From Lewinella sp039816955 (GTDB taxonomy: Bacteria > Bacteroidota > Bacteroidia > Chitinophagales > Saprospiraceae): a stretch of DNA of 64,000 nucleotides. The position numbers and the translations under genes were made by a program. Shown here piece by piece: positions 50,175 to 58,264 of the stretch. The notes under the pieces are model-generated. The model was not told the DNA's origin. It saw only the letters and a list, made by a program, of their open reading frames with translations, and did no database searches. The DNA lies in NCBI GenBank assembly GCA_039816955.1, contig JBCBWU010000006.1:1-64000 (forward strand), in the 5' to 3' direction. Every line of letters begins with the position of its first letter. Within the stretch, counting starts at the first letter, position 1.

Positions 50175-51053
50175 TTAAGATTGGATAAAGCTGAGCATTT
50201 GGTCTAGGCTCCTTAAAACAGTGATGTGATTGGTCGCTTGTACGTCTTGAGCGACCACTTGGTATCCAGAAAGGAGGATATGGGTGCTGGGGAAGGCTTC
50301 TGCCAGGCGGTCCACATAATCTTGTACGGGCTCCTGGGCGAAGGTTTCGGTGATCATAGTAAAGATGTAATCGGCCTGGTGGATACGGTTAGCATCCAGT
50401 AAATCGGCCAAGCTAATGTCTTGACCCAGATAGACAACATACTTATTTCGCGACTTCAGGAGATAATGCATGAAGAGCAACGAAAGCTCCTGTCGTTCTC
50501 CTTCGGGAAGGTACAACATGATCTTATCATTCTCTTGTGTACTATTGAGCGGAGTACTATTGATGGCGCTAATGATCTTCTGCCGGATCAAATAACTGAT
50601 GAAGTTTTCTTGCACCGGATTAATGGAACCAGTAAGCCACAGTAGGCTTAGCTTGTCAAGGAAAGGATAAATGACTTCCATCATGGTTCGCTCAAAACCA
50701 ATCTGCTCAATATTGGTGTTGACAATGCGATCAAACTTGTCCTCATCCATTTCGATCATGGAGATCGTGAGGGCATCGAGCTGTGTTCCGTCTTCAAAGT
50801 TGATCTCCGAGATAGCTGCTACCTTTTCCGCTAACTCTTGATCACCCATTTTAGCAATCTTGGAGATCTTAATACCATTTTTGTTAAGGAGGGCTACGTT
50901 CAGCAGTATTTTGAGGTCTTCATCCTGGTAATAGCGGATGTTGGTTTTGGTACGCTGTGGTTCCAAAATACCGTATCGTTGCTCCCAAATACGAATGGTA
51001 TGAGCTTTGATACCCGATAGTTTTTCCAAATCCTTGATGGAGTATACCGCCAC
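50175..51053 (-). CDS. MerR family regulator with cobalamin-type domain lacking B12 histidines
   Basis: 292 residues. N-terminal MerR helix-turn-helix (about 1-70: YSIKDLEKLSGIKAHTIRIW, EQRYGI). The helical bundle domain has the CarH motif Wx9EH as W139 ... E149-N150, so the upper-face His is Asn. In the B12-binding domain the ExHxxG motif reads E186-R-Q188-E-L-S191, so the lower axial His is Gln and the Gly is Ser. Known CarH/LitR regulators need these residues to bind adenosylcobalamin for light sensing, so this protein is probably B12-independent. It may control the YceI gene downstream. Confidence 0.92.
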   Translation of the reverse strand: MAVYSIKDLEKLSGIKAHTIRIWEQRYGILEPQRTKTNIRYYQDEDLKILLNVALLNKNGIKISKIAKMGDQELAEKVAAISEINFEDGTQLDALTISMIEMDEDKFDRIVNTNIEQIGFERTMMEVIYPFLDKLSLLWLTGSINPVQENFISYLIRQKIISAINSTPLNSTQENDKIMLYLPEGERQELSLLFMHYLLKSRNKYVVYLGQDISLADLLDANRIHQADYIFTMITETFAQEPVQDYVDRLAEAFPSTHILLSGYQVVAQDVQATNHITVLRSLDQMLSFIQS

Positions 51054-51303
51054 TGATACTGTTTTTTCTCTTCTATCGTGCAGACATTGCTCGTGATATA
51101 ATGCGCTTAGGACAGGCCTATATCATGGCATTTTCGGAACTAACAGTCGTTAGGCCGAAATGTTTAGCGGAAAAGCGGAATGATGTCGATTATCTCGTTG
51201 AAAATAAAGGATTTCTGAAAAAACTCCAACTTAGGCTTACATATTACTTTCCTACGCTTTGTCAGCGACGTGCTACACTACCAATTTAAAATGGGCGATT
51301 CTT

Positions 51304-51311
51304 TATTTTTG
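51304..51311 (+). promoter_or_regulatory. -7 promoter box upstream of the element and secreted-protein gene
   Basis: TATTTTTG matches TAnnTTTG fully. Transcription from here would put the whole palindromic element (51360-51497) in the ~210-nt leader of the gene at 51526. Confidence 0.4.
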
Positions 51312-51359
51312 GCTAATTTTAGCACGTTTTATAATGTGAACAAGGCAAGCAAAATTCAT

Positions 51360-51497
51360 TATACCGAAGCCGAAGTGGTTTGGGTCCCCAAACCGGCTTT
51401 GCTACGAGTGTACCCACCTGTCAAAGTACCTTAGTACAGTAGCCAGGTACTCGCCCGAAATGTTTGGTACAACCCAAGCCGTTTCGTTGGCGGTATA
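51360..51497. repeat. Dispersed palindromic element, copy C (inverted, expanded centre)
   Basis: Begins TATACCG (51360-51366) and ends CGGTATA (51491-51497). The left part (GAAGTGGTTTGGG/CCCCAAACC hairpin) is the inverse of copy A; the right part has a TTGG/CCAA hairpin like the left half of copy B. The centre, CGAGTATATACTCG in the others, is replaced by ~45 bp containing GTACCTTAGTAC. It stops 28 bp before the ATG at 51526. Confidence 0.75.
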
Positions 51498-51525
51498 GCA
51501 ACGTTCTGCCAAAAATCAAAGCTTC

Positions 51526-54500
51526 ATGAGCTGGAAATTTACTCTTTCTCTATTTGTCACCCTATCCCTCGGCATTGTTCAATTGAGTGGCCAGACTTGT
51601 GGAGATGTTTTTTACGATTCCGGAGGCCCCGACGGTAATTACAGTAACAACGAAGGTCAAACATTTATTATTTGTCCGGATAATCCTGGTGATTTAGTAA
51701 CGCTGACCTTCACTTTTGTAGATGTAGAAAGCTGTTGTGATCCAATCGGAATTTACAATGGTGGAAACCTTGACAGTCCCATTAATTTGGATGTTGAAGA
51801 TCCAGAAACCTTTACCTCAAGCGCAGCTGATGGTTGTTTGACTATGACTTGGTTTTCGGATGGTTCTGTCACCAACGGTGGTTGGGCAGCGACGGTAGGA
51901 TGTGCACCGCCACCACCCTGTCCTAATCCAGAATCTATCGTAATCAGTGATATTACTGCGAGTGGGGCTACCTTCTCTTGGGCTCAAGTGGGTGATGTGA
52001 CTGTTTGGGATGTAGAAATTGTAGCCACTGGCGAAATGCCTACCGGTACGCCTACTATTAGCAATATCACCGATAATCCTTACACTTGGGATGGTGGAGA
52101 AAGTGGCACATCATATGATTTTTACCTGCGTGGTCAGTGTGCTGATGGCGAAGAGTTTACCAACTGGGTAGGACCATTTTCCTTTGGAACCATTCCTGGT
52201 TGTGGAGACAGCTTTTTCGACAGTGGTGGACCCGATGGTGACTACCAGAATAACGAATTCCAAACGTGGGTCTTTTGCCCAGATAATCCTGGTGATCTCG
52301 TTGTATTGGATTTTACTTTCGTAAGTGTAGAAAGTTGCTGTGATGATTTGATGGTATTCAGTGGAGCAGACGCATCCATCGTCTTAAATGGTGATTTGGA
52401 GGTGCCAGAGACCTTTACCTCTCTATCGGCGGACGGTTGCCTAACGGTGACTTGGGACTCTGATTTTTCCGTTGTCTCCGGCGGTTGGGAAGCGACAGTT
52501 GACTGTATCGTTCCTCCGGAGTGTGCTGACCCTAGCGATCTTATAATCAGCGATGTTACTTCAGCTTCCGCGATGATCAGTTGGGGACAAATTGGCCCGG
52601 TCATGACTTGGGATCTAGAGGTGGTACCAGCAGGGACCCCTCCAACTGGTACACCTACAATTACTGGTGTTACCGATAACCCTTATGAACTTACTGGTCT
52701 TGATAGCGGTACTGCCTACGATGTATACGTGCGCGGGCAATGCGAAGGCGATGAGCCATTCACCAATTGGGTTGGCCCGTCTAGCTTTACAACTATCCCA
52801 GGTTGTGGTGACAGTTTCTTTGATAGTGGTGGTCCAGATGGCCCATATCAAGATAATGAATTCGAAACCTTTGTCTTCTGCCCAGATAGCCCGGGCGATT
52901 TAGTAGTGCTCGATTTTACTTTCGTAGAAATTGAAACACCATTTGATAATCTACAAATCTTCAGTGGAGCAGACGCTTCTATTTTGCTAGAGGAAAGTCT
53001 GGAAGCACCAGCTACTTTTACCTCCTTATCTGCGGATGGCTGTCTTACCGTTATTTTTGATTCTGATGGCGTTTTTGCTTTTGAAGGTTGGGAAGCAACT
53101 ATCGACTGTACTGCTCCTCCAGAGTGTGCGGCGCCACTCTTCCTGACGACTACTAATGTTACTTCTTCCTCTGTAGTGCTGGGTTGGACTCAGATCGGTC
53201 CTCCAAGCGTTTGGGATATTGAGGTTGTACCAGCGGGCACTCCTCCTACTGGTGTACCAACCGTAACTGATATTACAGACAATCCTTATCTCCTAGAAGG
53301 CTTGGAAAGCGGTACAGAATACGATTTCTACGTGCGCGGACAATGTGCAGGAGACGAGCCCTTTACAGAATGGGCCGGTCCAGCCTCCTTCCGCACTAGC
53401 CCTGGTTGTGGGGATAGCTTTTTCGATAGTGGTGGCCCTGATGAAAACTATCAGAGTAATGAATTAGAAACTTGGATTTTTTGTCCGGACACTCCTGGTG
53501 ATATCGTTGTTTTGGACTTTTCTTTTGTGAATGTTGAAAGTGGTTGGGACTTCCTTATGGTTTATAGTGGAGCTGATGCAAGTGTTCTGTTAAACGACAA
53601 TGTGCTTGAACCTTCCATCTTTACTTCTGAATCAGCCGACGGTTGTCTAACAGTAACTTGGGATTCCGATGGTTCAGTAACCCGTCCAGGCTGGGAAGCG
53701 ACGGTTAATTGTGTGCCTTGTGTACCTGAAGATATCATCTTCACTGAAAACGTCACCGTAGACTTCTTCGGTGCAACCACTGCTGATATTGCAGTAGAGC
53801 TACTTGGTGAAAACCAACAGTATTTGATTGAATACGATACACTTGGTTTTGAAATTGGTACCGGAAACATTGTAAATGGTACGGATGAACTAACCAGCCT
53901 GTCAGATTTAGAGGAGAATACGGCTTACGAATTCTACCTGACCAATATCTGTGAGGATGGGACGGAGAGCATTCGTGTGGGACCATTCTTCTTTACCACT
54001 ATCTATACCAATGATATTGGCATAACCGGCCTTGTTACTCCTGACGATGATTGTGGTCTGGGATTAGGCGAAGCTATCCTAGTAGAAATTACGAACTTCG
54101 GTGCTGATCCGCAGACCCTCTTCCCACTCAACTTTAGTGTGAACGGAGAACCCTCCGGCGTCAGTCAACCTACGGATGGTTTCTACACGGGCATTATCAG
54201 CCGAGACAGTACGAGAACCTTTGAGTTTGACCTGACTTATGATTTCACCTTGCCGGGTGAGTACATCATCCAGATCTGGACTGACATGATGAACGATAGT
54301 GATTTGAACAACGATACCTTTACCATCGTTCTGAATCGCTTCGCGCCACCGCTATATGAGGACTTTGAAAACGGCATACCAGCGTATATGACTATTGCCG
54401 GTAATACCTTCCTGGCAGCGCCTTTCGATCACAATAACGCAACGAACGTACTGTCGGCTAACCTGTTTGGTGATGACGATGAATTCATCCTTGATTTACC

Positions 54501-55332
54501 CGTTTTAGGGCCGATTGAGGCTACTGATACCCTGTTCTTTGATTACCGCTATGTAGATTGGCAGCCTGGAACAGTGCCCACTACGAATTTGACGGCAGAG
54601 GATTTCTTGTCGGTGCTTGTTTCTGTGGATTGCGGGGAGAACTTCGGTATAGCCTTCCTACAGCCAGGAACCAGTCACGAACCAAGTGCAACCCTACGTA
54701 CAGTTGCGGTACCACTTGCCAACTTTGAGGGTGAAAATATTCTCATCCGTATTGCCGGTGCTTACGGTAGTGGAGGCTTTGATGTGGACTACTGGTTAGA
54801 TGTGGATAATATTAACTTGCGTCGTTGTCAGGACTTTACAACTAACGCTATTGTTGACAATCCAACTGCTGGTATGGATGATGGTCAGATTATCCTATTA
54901 CCAGAAGGAGGTGTAGGTCCATTTGACATCATGTGGAACACGGGTGAAACAACGGATACGCTTTCCAACCTTGAACCTGGCGAGTATTCCGTAACCATCA
55001 CGGACCGTGGAGGTTGTTCTGCTAGCTTCACTTTCCTACTAGAATCAGTGAATACGGCAGAGATTTCTGACGTTTTGATTGGTGACCTTCAATTGGTACC
55101 TAATCCTGCTCCAGATCAAACCCGCTTGCGCGTAAACTTTGCGGATGCGGTTGATGCACGTATCGAGGTCATGAGCACTCTCGGACAGCGCATGTGGCAA
55201 AGTCCAATATTTGAGAATGTCAGTAACTTGAACGAACAGATCGACATAAGTCAATTACCAGATGGTATCTACTTTATACAAGTACATGCTGCTGGTCAGA
55301 GTAAGACGGTAAGACTGATGAAGACGCAGTAA
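51526..55332 (+). CDS. Large type IX secreted protein with four CUB-like/FN3-like units
   Basis: 1268 residues. A Sec signal (about 1-22, LSGQ) is followed by four units starting with CGDxFxDSGGPD at residues 25, 226, 427 and 628, each exactly 201 residues to the next equivalent position. Each unit has a CUB-like half (ending GCLTVTWDSDGSV and GWEATV plus Cys) and a fibronectin-III-like half (YDVYVRGQCEGDEPFTNWVG type); the fourth FN3-like half is diverged. Then come a CARDB-like segment (about 830-935, TNDIGITGLVTPDDDCGLG), a jelly-roll region (about 940-1105), a SprB-type repeat (about 1110-1160, GVGPFDIMWNTGETTDTLS) and a type A sorting domain (about 1180-1268, LQLVPNPAPDQTRLRV to VRLMKTQ). 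Such architecture suggests a cell-surface adhesin or matrix protein. Confidence 0.92.
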   Translation: MSWKFTLSLFVTLSLGIVQLSGQTCGDVFYDSGGPDGNYSNNEGQTFIICPDNPGDLVTLTFTFVDVESCCDPIGIYNGGNLDSPINLDVEDPETFTSSAADGCLTMTWFSDGSVTNGGWAATVGCAPPPPCPNPESIVISDITASGATFSWAQVGDVTVWDVEIVATGEMPTGTPTISNITDNPYTWDGGESGTSYDFYLRGQCADGEEFTNWVGPFSFGTIPGCGDSFFDSGGPDGDYQNNEFQTWVFCPDNPGDLVVLDFTFVSVESCCDDLMVFSGADASIVLNGDLEVPETFTSLSADGCLTVTWDSDFSVVSGGWEATVDCIVPPECADPSDLIISDVTSASAMISWGQIGPVMTWDLEVVPAGTPPTGTPTITGVTDNPYELTGLDSGTAYDVYVRGQCEGDEPFTNWVGPSSFTTIPGCGDSFFDSGGPDGPYQDNEFETFVFCPDSPGDLVVLDFTFVEIETPFDNLQIFSGADASILLEESLEAPATFTSLSADGCLTVIFDSDGVFAFEGWEATIDCTAPPECAAPLFLTTTNVTSSSVVLGWTQIGPPSVWDIEVVPAGTPPTGVPTVTDITDNPYLLEGLESGTEYDFYVRGQCAGDEPFTEWAGPASFRTSPGCGDSFFDSGGPDENYQSNELETWIFCPDTPGDIVVLDFSFVNVESGWDFLMVYSGADASVLLNDNVLEPSIFTSESADGCLTVTWDSDGSVTRPGWEATVNCVPCVPEDIIFTENVTVDFFGATTADIAVELLGENQQYLIEYDTLGFEIGTGNIVNGTDELTSLSDLEENTAYEFYLTNICEDGTESIRVGPFFFTTIYTNDIGITGLVTPDDDCGLGLGEAILVEITNFGADPQTLFPLNFSVNGEPSGVSQPTDGFYTGIISRDSTRTFEFDLTYDFTLPGEYIIQIWTDMMNDSDLNNDTFTIVLNRFAPPLYEDFENGIPAYMTIAGNTFLAAPFDHNNATNVLSANLFGDDDEFILDLPVLGPIEATDTLFFDYRYVDWQPGTVPTTNLTAEDFLSVLVSVDCGENFGIAFLQPGTSHEPSATLRTVAVPLANFEGENILIRIAGAYGSGGFDVDYWLDVDNINLRRCQDFTTNAIVDNPTAGMDDGQIILLPEGGVGPFDIMWNTGETTDTLSNLEPGEYSVTITDRGGCSASFTFLLESVNTAEISDVLIGDLQLVPNPAPDQTRLRVNFADAVDARIEVMSTLGQRMWQSPIFENVSNLNEQIDISQLPDGIYFIQVHAAGQSKTVRLMKTQ
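51598..54009 (+). repeat. Four consecutive 603-bp coding repeats
   Basis: Units start at 51598, 52201, 52804 and 53407, spaced exactly 603 bp with no indel. Units 1-3 are closely alike at protein level, unit 4 keeps the CUB-like half and diverges in the second half but has the same length. Confidence 0.85.
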
Positions 55333-55484
55333 GCCTGCATTTCTTAACCGGTTGAGATATCAGAAAGGTGTTTTCTTGGAGTATTCCAGGAAAGCACTTT
55401 TCTAGTTTTAAATGAGTTGTTAAAGCGCTTGGTTTGGCTGCGCCAGGCCAGAAGCTCGCCCACTTAGACTATACTTATGACAAC

Positions 55485-55492
55485 TATTTTTG
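55485..55492 (+). promoter_or_regulatory. -7 promoter box for bshA
   Basis: TATTTTTG matches TAnnTTTG fully, 40 bp before the ATG at 55533, and supports that start over an upstream in-frame one at 55434. Confidence 0.5.
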
Positions 55493-55532
55493 TATTGTTG
55501 CTATTATAAAAGGTAAACCTATACTAAGCAGG

Positions 55533-56684
55533 ATGAAAATAGGGATTGTTTGTTATCCAACTTATGGCGGGAGTGGGGTACTGGCTACAGAACTAGGCCT
55601 TGGGCTGGCAGGACGCGGGCACGAAATCCACTTCATTACCTATCGCCCTCCGGCCAGATTGGTTCATTTTCACGAAAACGTGTACTACCATGAGGTAGGA
55701 ACCGAAGACTATCCACTCTTTGAATATACTCCCTATGATACCGCCTTGGCTAGTAAACTAGTGGATGTTGTCAAGTACGAAAACTTAGACCTCCTACACG
55801 TTCACTACGCGATCCCCCACGCGGCAGTGGCTTATATGGCTAAGAAAATTTTGCTCACGCAAGGGCGCTATGTTCCCGTAGTGACCACTTTGCACGGAAC
55901 CGATATTACCTTAGTTGGCAATAACAAGGCTTTCTCTCCGGTAGTAGCTTTTTCCATTAATAAGTCAGATGGTGTTACGGCAGTATCAGAAAGTCTACGC
56001 CAGCAGACATTTGATTACTTCGATATTCAGCGCGGCATAGAGGTCATCCACAACTTTGTTGACTTTAAGCGTTTTCGCCGGGTCAATAAGGATCATTTTC
56101 GCAAGGCTATTGCGCCTGATGGCGAAAAAATATTAGTACACACCAGCAATTTCCGTAAGGTTAAGCGGGTGGAAGATGTGATCAAGGTGTTCCAAAAAGT
56201 CCAGGAAATCATTCCTAGTAAACTTTTGCTCATAGGTGATGGCCCCGAGCGCCGAGATATGGAATCCCTCTGCCGCCGCTTGCAGCTCTGTGATGAGATC
56301 CGCTTCCTTGGTAAGCAGGACGCCATTGAGGAACTGCTGTCCCTGACTGATCTGTTCCTCATGCCATCTACCAGCGAAAGTTTTGGCTTGGCTGCTCTGG
56401 AAGCCATGGCCTGTGAAGTTCCCGTTGTGTCTTCTAATGTGGGAGGTATTCCAGAAGTAAATATCCACGGTGAAACCGGTTACCTGGCTGATGTAGGCGA
56501 TGTAGATACGATGGCCAAATATGCAGTTGATATCCTCAAAGACGAAGAAACACTGGCTCGTTTCCGGGCTAATGCGTTAGCACAAGCTAAGCGCTTTGAT
56601 TTGGATATTATCTTGCCCAAGTACGAATCTTATTACGAAGAGGTGTTGCGTACTTCGGTTTATCCAGTGGATACTGAAACTTGA
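55533..56684 (+). CDS. bshA: N-acetyl-alpha-D-glucosaminyl L-malate synthase (bacillithiol)
   Basis: 383 residues from the ATG at 55533 (MKIGIVCYPTYGGSGVLATE). It is a GT4 glycosyltransferase that joins UDP-GlcNAc and L-malate, the first step of bacillithiol synthesis. The BshA N terminus with GGSGVLATELG, the VHYAIPHAAVAYMA block, TTLHGTDITLVG near 125 and the nucleotide-sugar site ESFGLAALEAMACEVPVVSS near 285 are clear. The other bacillithiol genes are not in this window. Confidence 0.93.
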   Translation: MKIGIVCYPTYGGSGVLATELGLGLAGRGHEIHFITYRPPARLVHFHENVYYHEVGTEDYPLFEYTPYDTALASKLVDVVKYENLDLLHVHYAIPHAAVAYMAKKILLTQGRYVPVVTTLHGTDITLVGNNKAFSPVVAFSINKSDGVTAVSESLRQQTFDYFDIQRGIEVIHNFVDFKRFRRVNKDHFRKAIAPDGEKILVHTSNFRKVKRVEDVIKVFQKVQEIIPSKLLLIGDGPERRDMESLCRRLQLCDEIRFLGKQDAIEELLSLTDLFLMPSTSESFGLAALEAMACEVPVVSSNVGGIPEVNIHGETGYLADVGDVDTMAKYAVDILKDEETLARFRANALAQAKRFDLDIILPKYESYYEEVLRTSVYPVDTET

Positions 56685-56690
56685 AGCCAA

Positions 56691-56722
56691 TAAAAAACCT
56701 GATCCAGTTTCCCGAATCAGGC
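56691..56722 (-). terminator. Minus-strand terminator near bshA end
   Basis: CCTGAT (56698-56703) pairs with ATCAGG (56716-56721); read on the minus strand the stem ends in a run of six T. It would stop transcription coming from the small gene at 56869-57138. Confidence 0.6.
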
Positions 56723-56753
56723 CACGACAATAATACTACACTATCTGATTTAT

Positions 56754-56860
56754 TATACCGCCTTCGAACTTGATTGGGGGAAGCCCAATCTTTGTTCGGG
56801 CGAGTATATACTCGATGCGAAGCTAGTTTGGGTTCCCAAACCACTTCGCTATCGGTATAC
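56754..56860. repeat. Dispersed palindromic element, copy B (complete)
   Basis: About 107 bp from TATACCG (56754-56760) to CGGTATA (about 56854-56860). The centre is the palindrome CGAGTATATACTCG (56801-56814), and each arm contains its own hairpin: GATTGGG/CCCAATC on the left and GTTTGGG/CCCAAAC on the right. The whole is symmetric about 56807. Ends may be off by one base. Confidence 0.88.
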
Positions 56861-56868
56861 TAACTCGT

Positions 56869-57138
56869 TCAGAACATACCCATAAGCAGCAGGATCAGCG
56901 CTGCACTGCCTCCGGCAATACCGATCAAGATCAGGCCAATGGCCATTTCTCTACGCTGCACTTCGCGCTCTATCTGCGCCTGGAACCGCTGTGCCACCAA
57001 TGGTGAAACTGGCTCTAAGACCTCTCCGCTCTGCTTAGCAAGAGGGAGGCCAACCTTGGTAAATCCCTTGTTAGCTTTGCGCTGTAAACTACGGTTGTAG
57101 TTATTCATCATCATAGCATTTGACATCAGGATCTTCAT
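56869..57138 (-). CDS. Small membrane protein, unknown
   Basis: 89 residues. A basic, Met- and Asn-rich start (MKILMSNAMMMNNYNRSLQR) is followed by a short amphipathic region (ERFQAQ-type charged helix around 50-64) and one C-terminal transmembrane helix (about 66-88, AIGLILIGIAGGSAALILLL). Tail-anchored topology is likely. No family recognised. Its stop lies only ~9 bp from the palindromic element, and a terminator lies beyond the element. Confidence 0.55.
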   Translation of the reverse strand: MKILMSNAMMMNNYNRSLQRKANKGFTKVGLPLAKQSGEVLEPVSPLVAQRFQAQIEREVQRREMAIGLILIGIAGGSAALILLLMGMF

Positions 57139-57286
57139 GGTTCCAAATTATGGGTTAAACAATAGAGGTTAATTCCTCAGTACATTTCAAAGGTGCACTC
57201 AAAAGCCATGAGCTGCCTCTTCTTTCGGCTAGCGAACAGAAAATATCGACGAAATAAAGAAAGGGACGTCTAGGAAAGAATGTGCT

Positions 57287-58246
57287 TTAGGCTGGGGCTA
57301 GGAATTGTAAAGCTCTATTTATCAGCACAATAGAACACGGGCTGCTACCTAAGAACTCTCCGTCAGCCTCAACGAGTATTTCTTGTCCCGGGAGCGGATA
57401 GATATTGATCCGTGTTGTCCCAGTAAGTTTAGCCTTGCCATAGTTCGCAATGCGTCCTTTATAAAAACGGAAAGAATTTAGGAGTACCTCCAAGCGACTT
57501 ATCCTTCCCACGTACGTAAGGGCCAGGTGTTCACCATCCGGCTCTGCGTGAGGAACCAATTGCATTCCCCCACCAGAGAATTTTCCAATGCCTAGATTAA
57601 CGGTATAATAGGCATCCTTTACTTCCTGCCCATTAAAGTGCAAGCGCCCTCGTTGTGGTGTATACTGAAACAGACAGCGAAAGGTAGCCCAGAAATAAAA
57701 TAGTTTGCCCGGTAAGCGAGAAACCGTGCCTGCTGTGTAACGCACTACAAAAGCGTCATAAGCTAGACCCGCTACATTTATGAAGTAGCGCCGCGCGATT
57801 TCATTGTGGTCGGTCTGGTAGGTGATTTGCCCCACGTTTTGTTCATCGGGTATTGCCTGGCGGAAATACGTAGCCCAAGCATCCCATCCGCGAGGGATAT
57901 TATGTGTCTTAATCCAGTCATTACCAGTACCAACGGGCAGTAAAGCAAAAGTAAGTTCGGAAGAAGGGATTTCGGTCTGGAGCATGATTCCGTTTTCCAC
58001 TTGATGCGCCGTACCATCTCCGCCGACCGCCAAAATATGTCGGAACCCCTGCTGTACACCCTCCGCCACCAAGTAAGTGGCACTATTGGCTTTGGGGCTA
58101 ATGCGGACTTCCATTTGCGGTAGCAAGCTTCGCAAACGTTTTTCCCATACGGGCCATTCCTTAGCAATCTGCCCGTTGGCCGATTGTGGATTCACGATGA
58201 CCAACCAGGGAACCGCAAGATGTGATCTTTGAGTATTTTGTATCAT
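57287..58246 (-). CDS. Soluble diacylglycerol-kinase-type lipid kinase
   Basis: 319 residues of the YegS/BmrU/DgkB type. The nucleotide-binding signature is ILAVGGDGTAHQVENGIM near residue 80, preceded by the N-terminal VIVNPQSANG and followed by LPVGTGNDWIKTHNIPRG near 133 and the C-terminal beta-sandwich with EILVEADGEFLGSSP. It phosphorylates a lipid, in this class diacylglycerol, sphingosine-like or other. It is divergent from the ABC gene pair, with only 18 bp between the starts. Confidence 0.9.
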   Translation of the reverse strand: MIQNTQRSHLAVPWLVIVNPQSANGQIAKEWPVWEKRLRSLLPQMEVRISPKANSATYLVAEGVQQGFRHILAVGGDGTAHQVENGIMLQTEIPSSELTFALLPVGTGNDWIKTHNIPRGWDAWATYFRQAIPDEQNVGQITYQTDHNEIARRYFINVAGLAYDAFVVRYTAGTVSRLPGKLFYFWATFRCLFQYTPQRGRLHFNGQEVKDAYYTVNLGIGKFSGGGMQLVPHAEPDGEHLALTYVGRISRLEVLLNSFRFYKGRIANYGKAKLTGTTRINIYPLPGQEILVEADGEFLGSSPCSIVLINRALQFLAPA

Positions 58247-58264
58247 TGTGGCAGCATCCGAAGG

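Larger units (their letters stand above)
51054..51525. other. Intergenic region with palindromic element, MerR and secreted-protein genes
   Basis: 472 bp. It holds a -7 box at 51304-51311 and the expanded palindromic element at 51360-51497; the part nearest the MerR gene shows no strong feature. A 62-codon open frame at 51101-51289 has no coding support. Confidence 0.5.

Noticed and set aside
51101..51289. Open frame of 62 codons upstream of the large secreted-protein gene
   Set aside because: No family resemblance, no promoter, and composition like the surrounding non-coding DNA.
52242..52604. Antisense open frames inside the secreted-protein gene
   Set aside because: They recur at the same place in the repeat units and mirror its codon use.
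51598..54009. Regularly spaced repeats considered as a CRISPR array
   Set aside because: The period is 603 bp, the repeats are coding and belong to one continuous protein.
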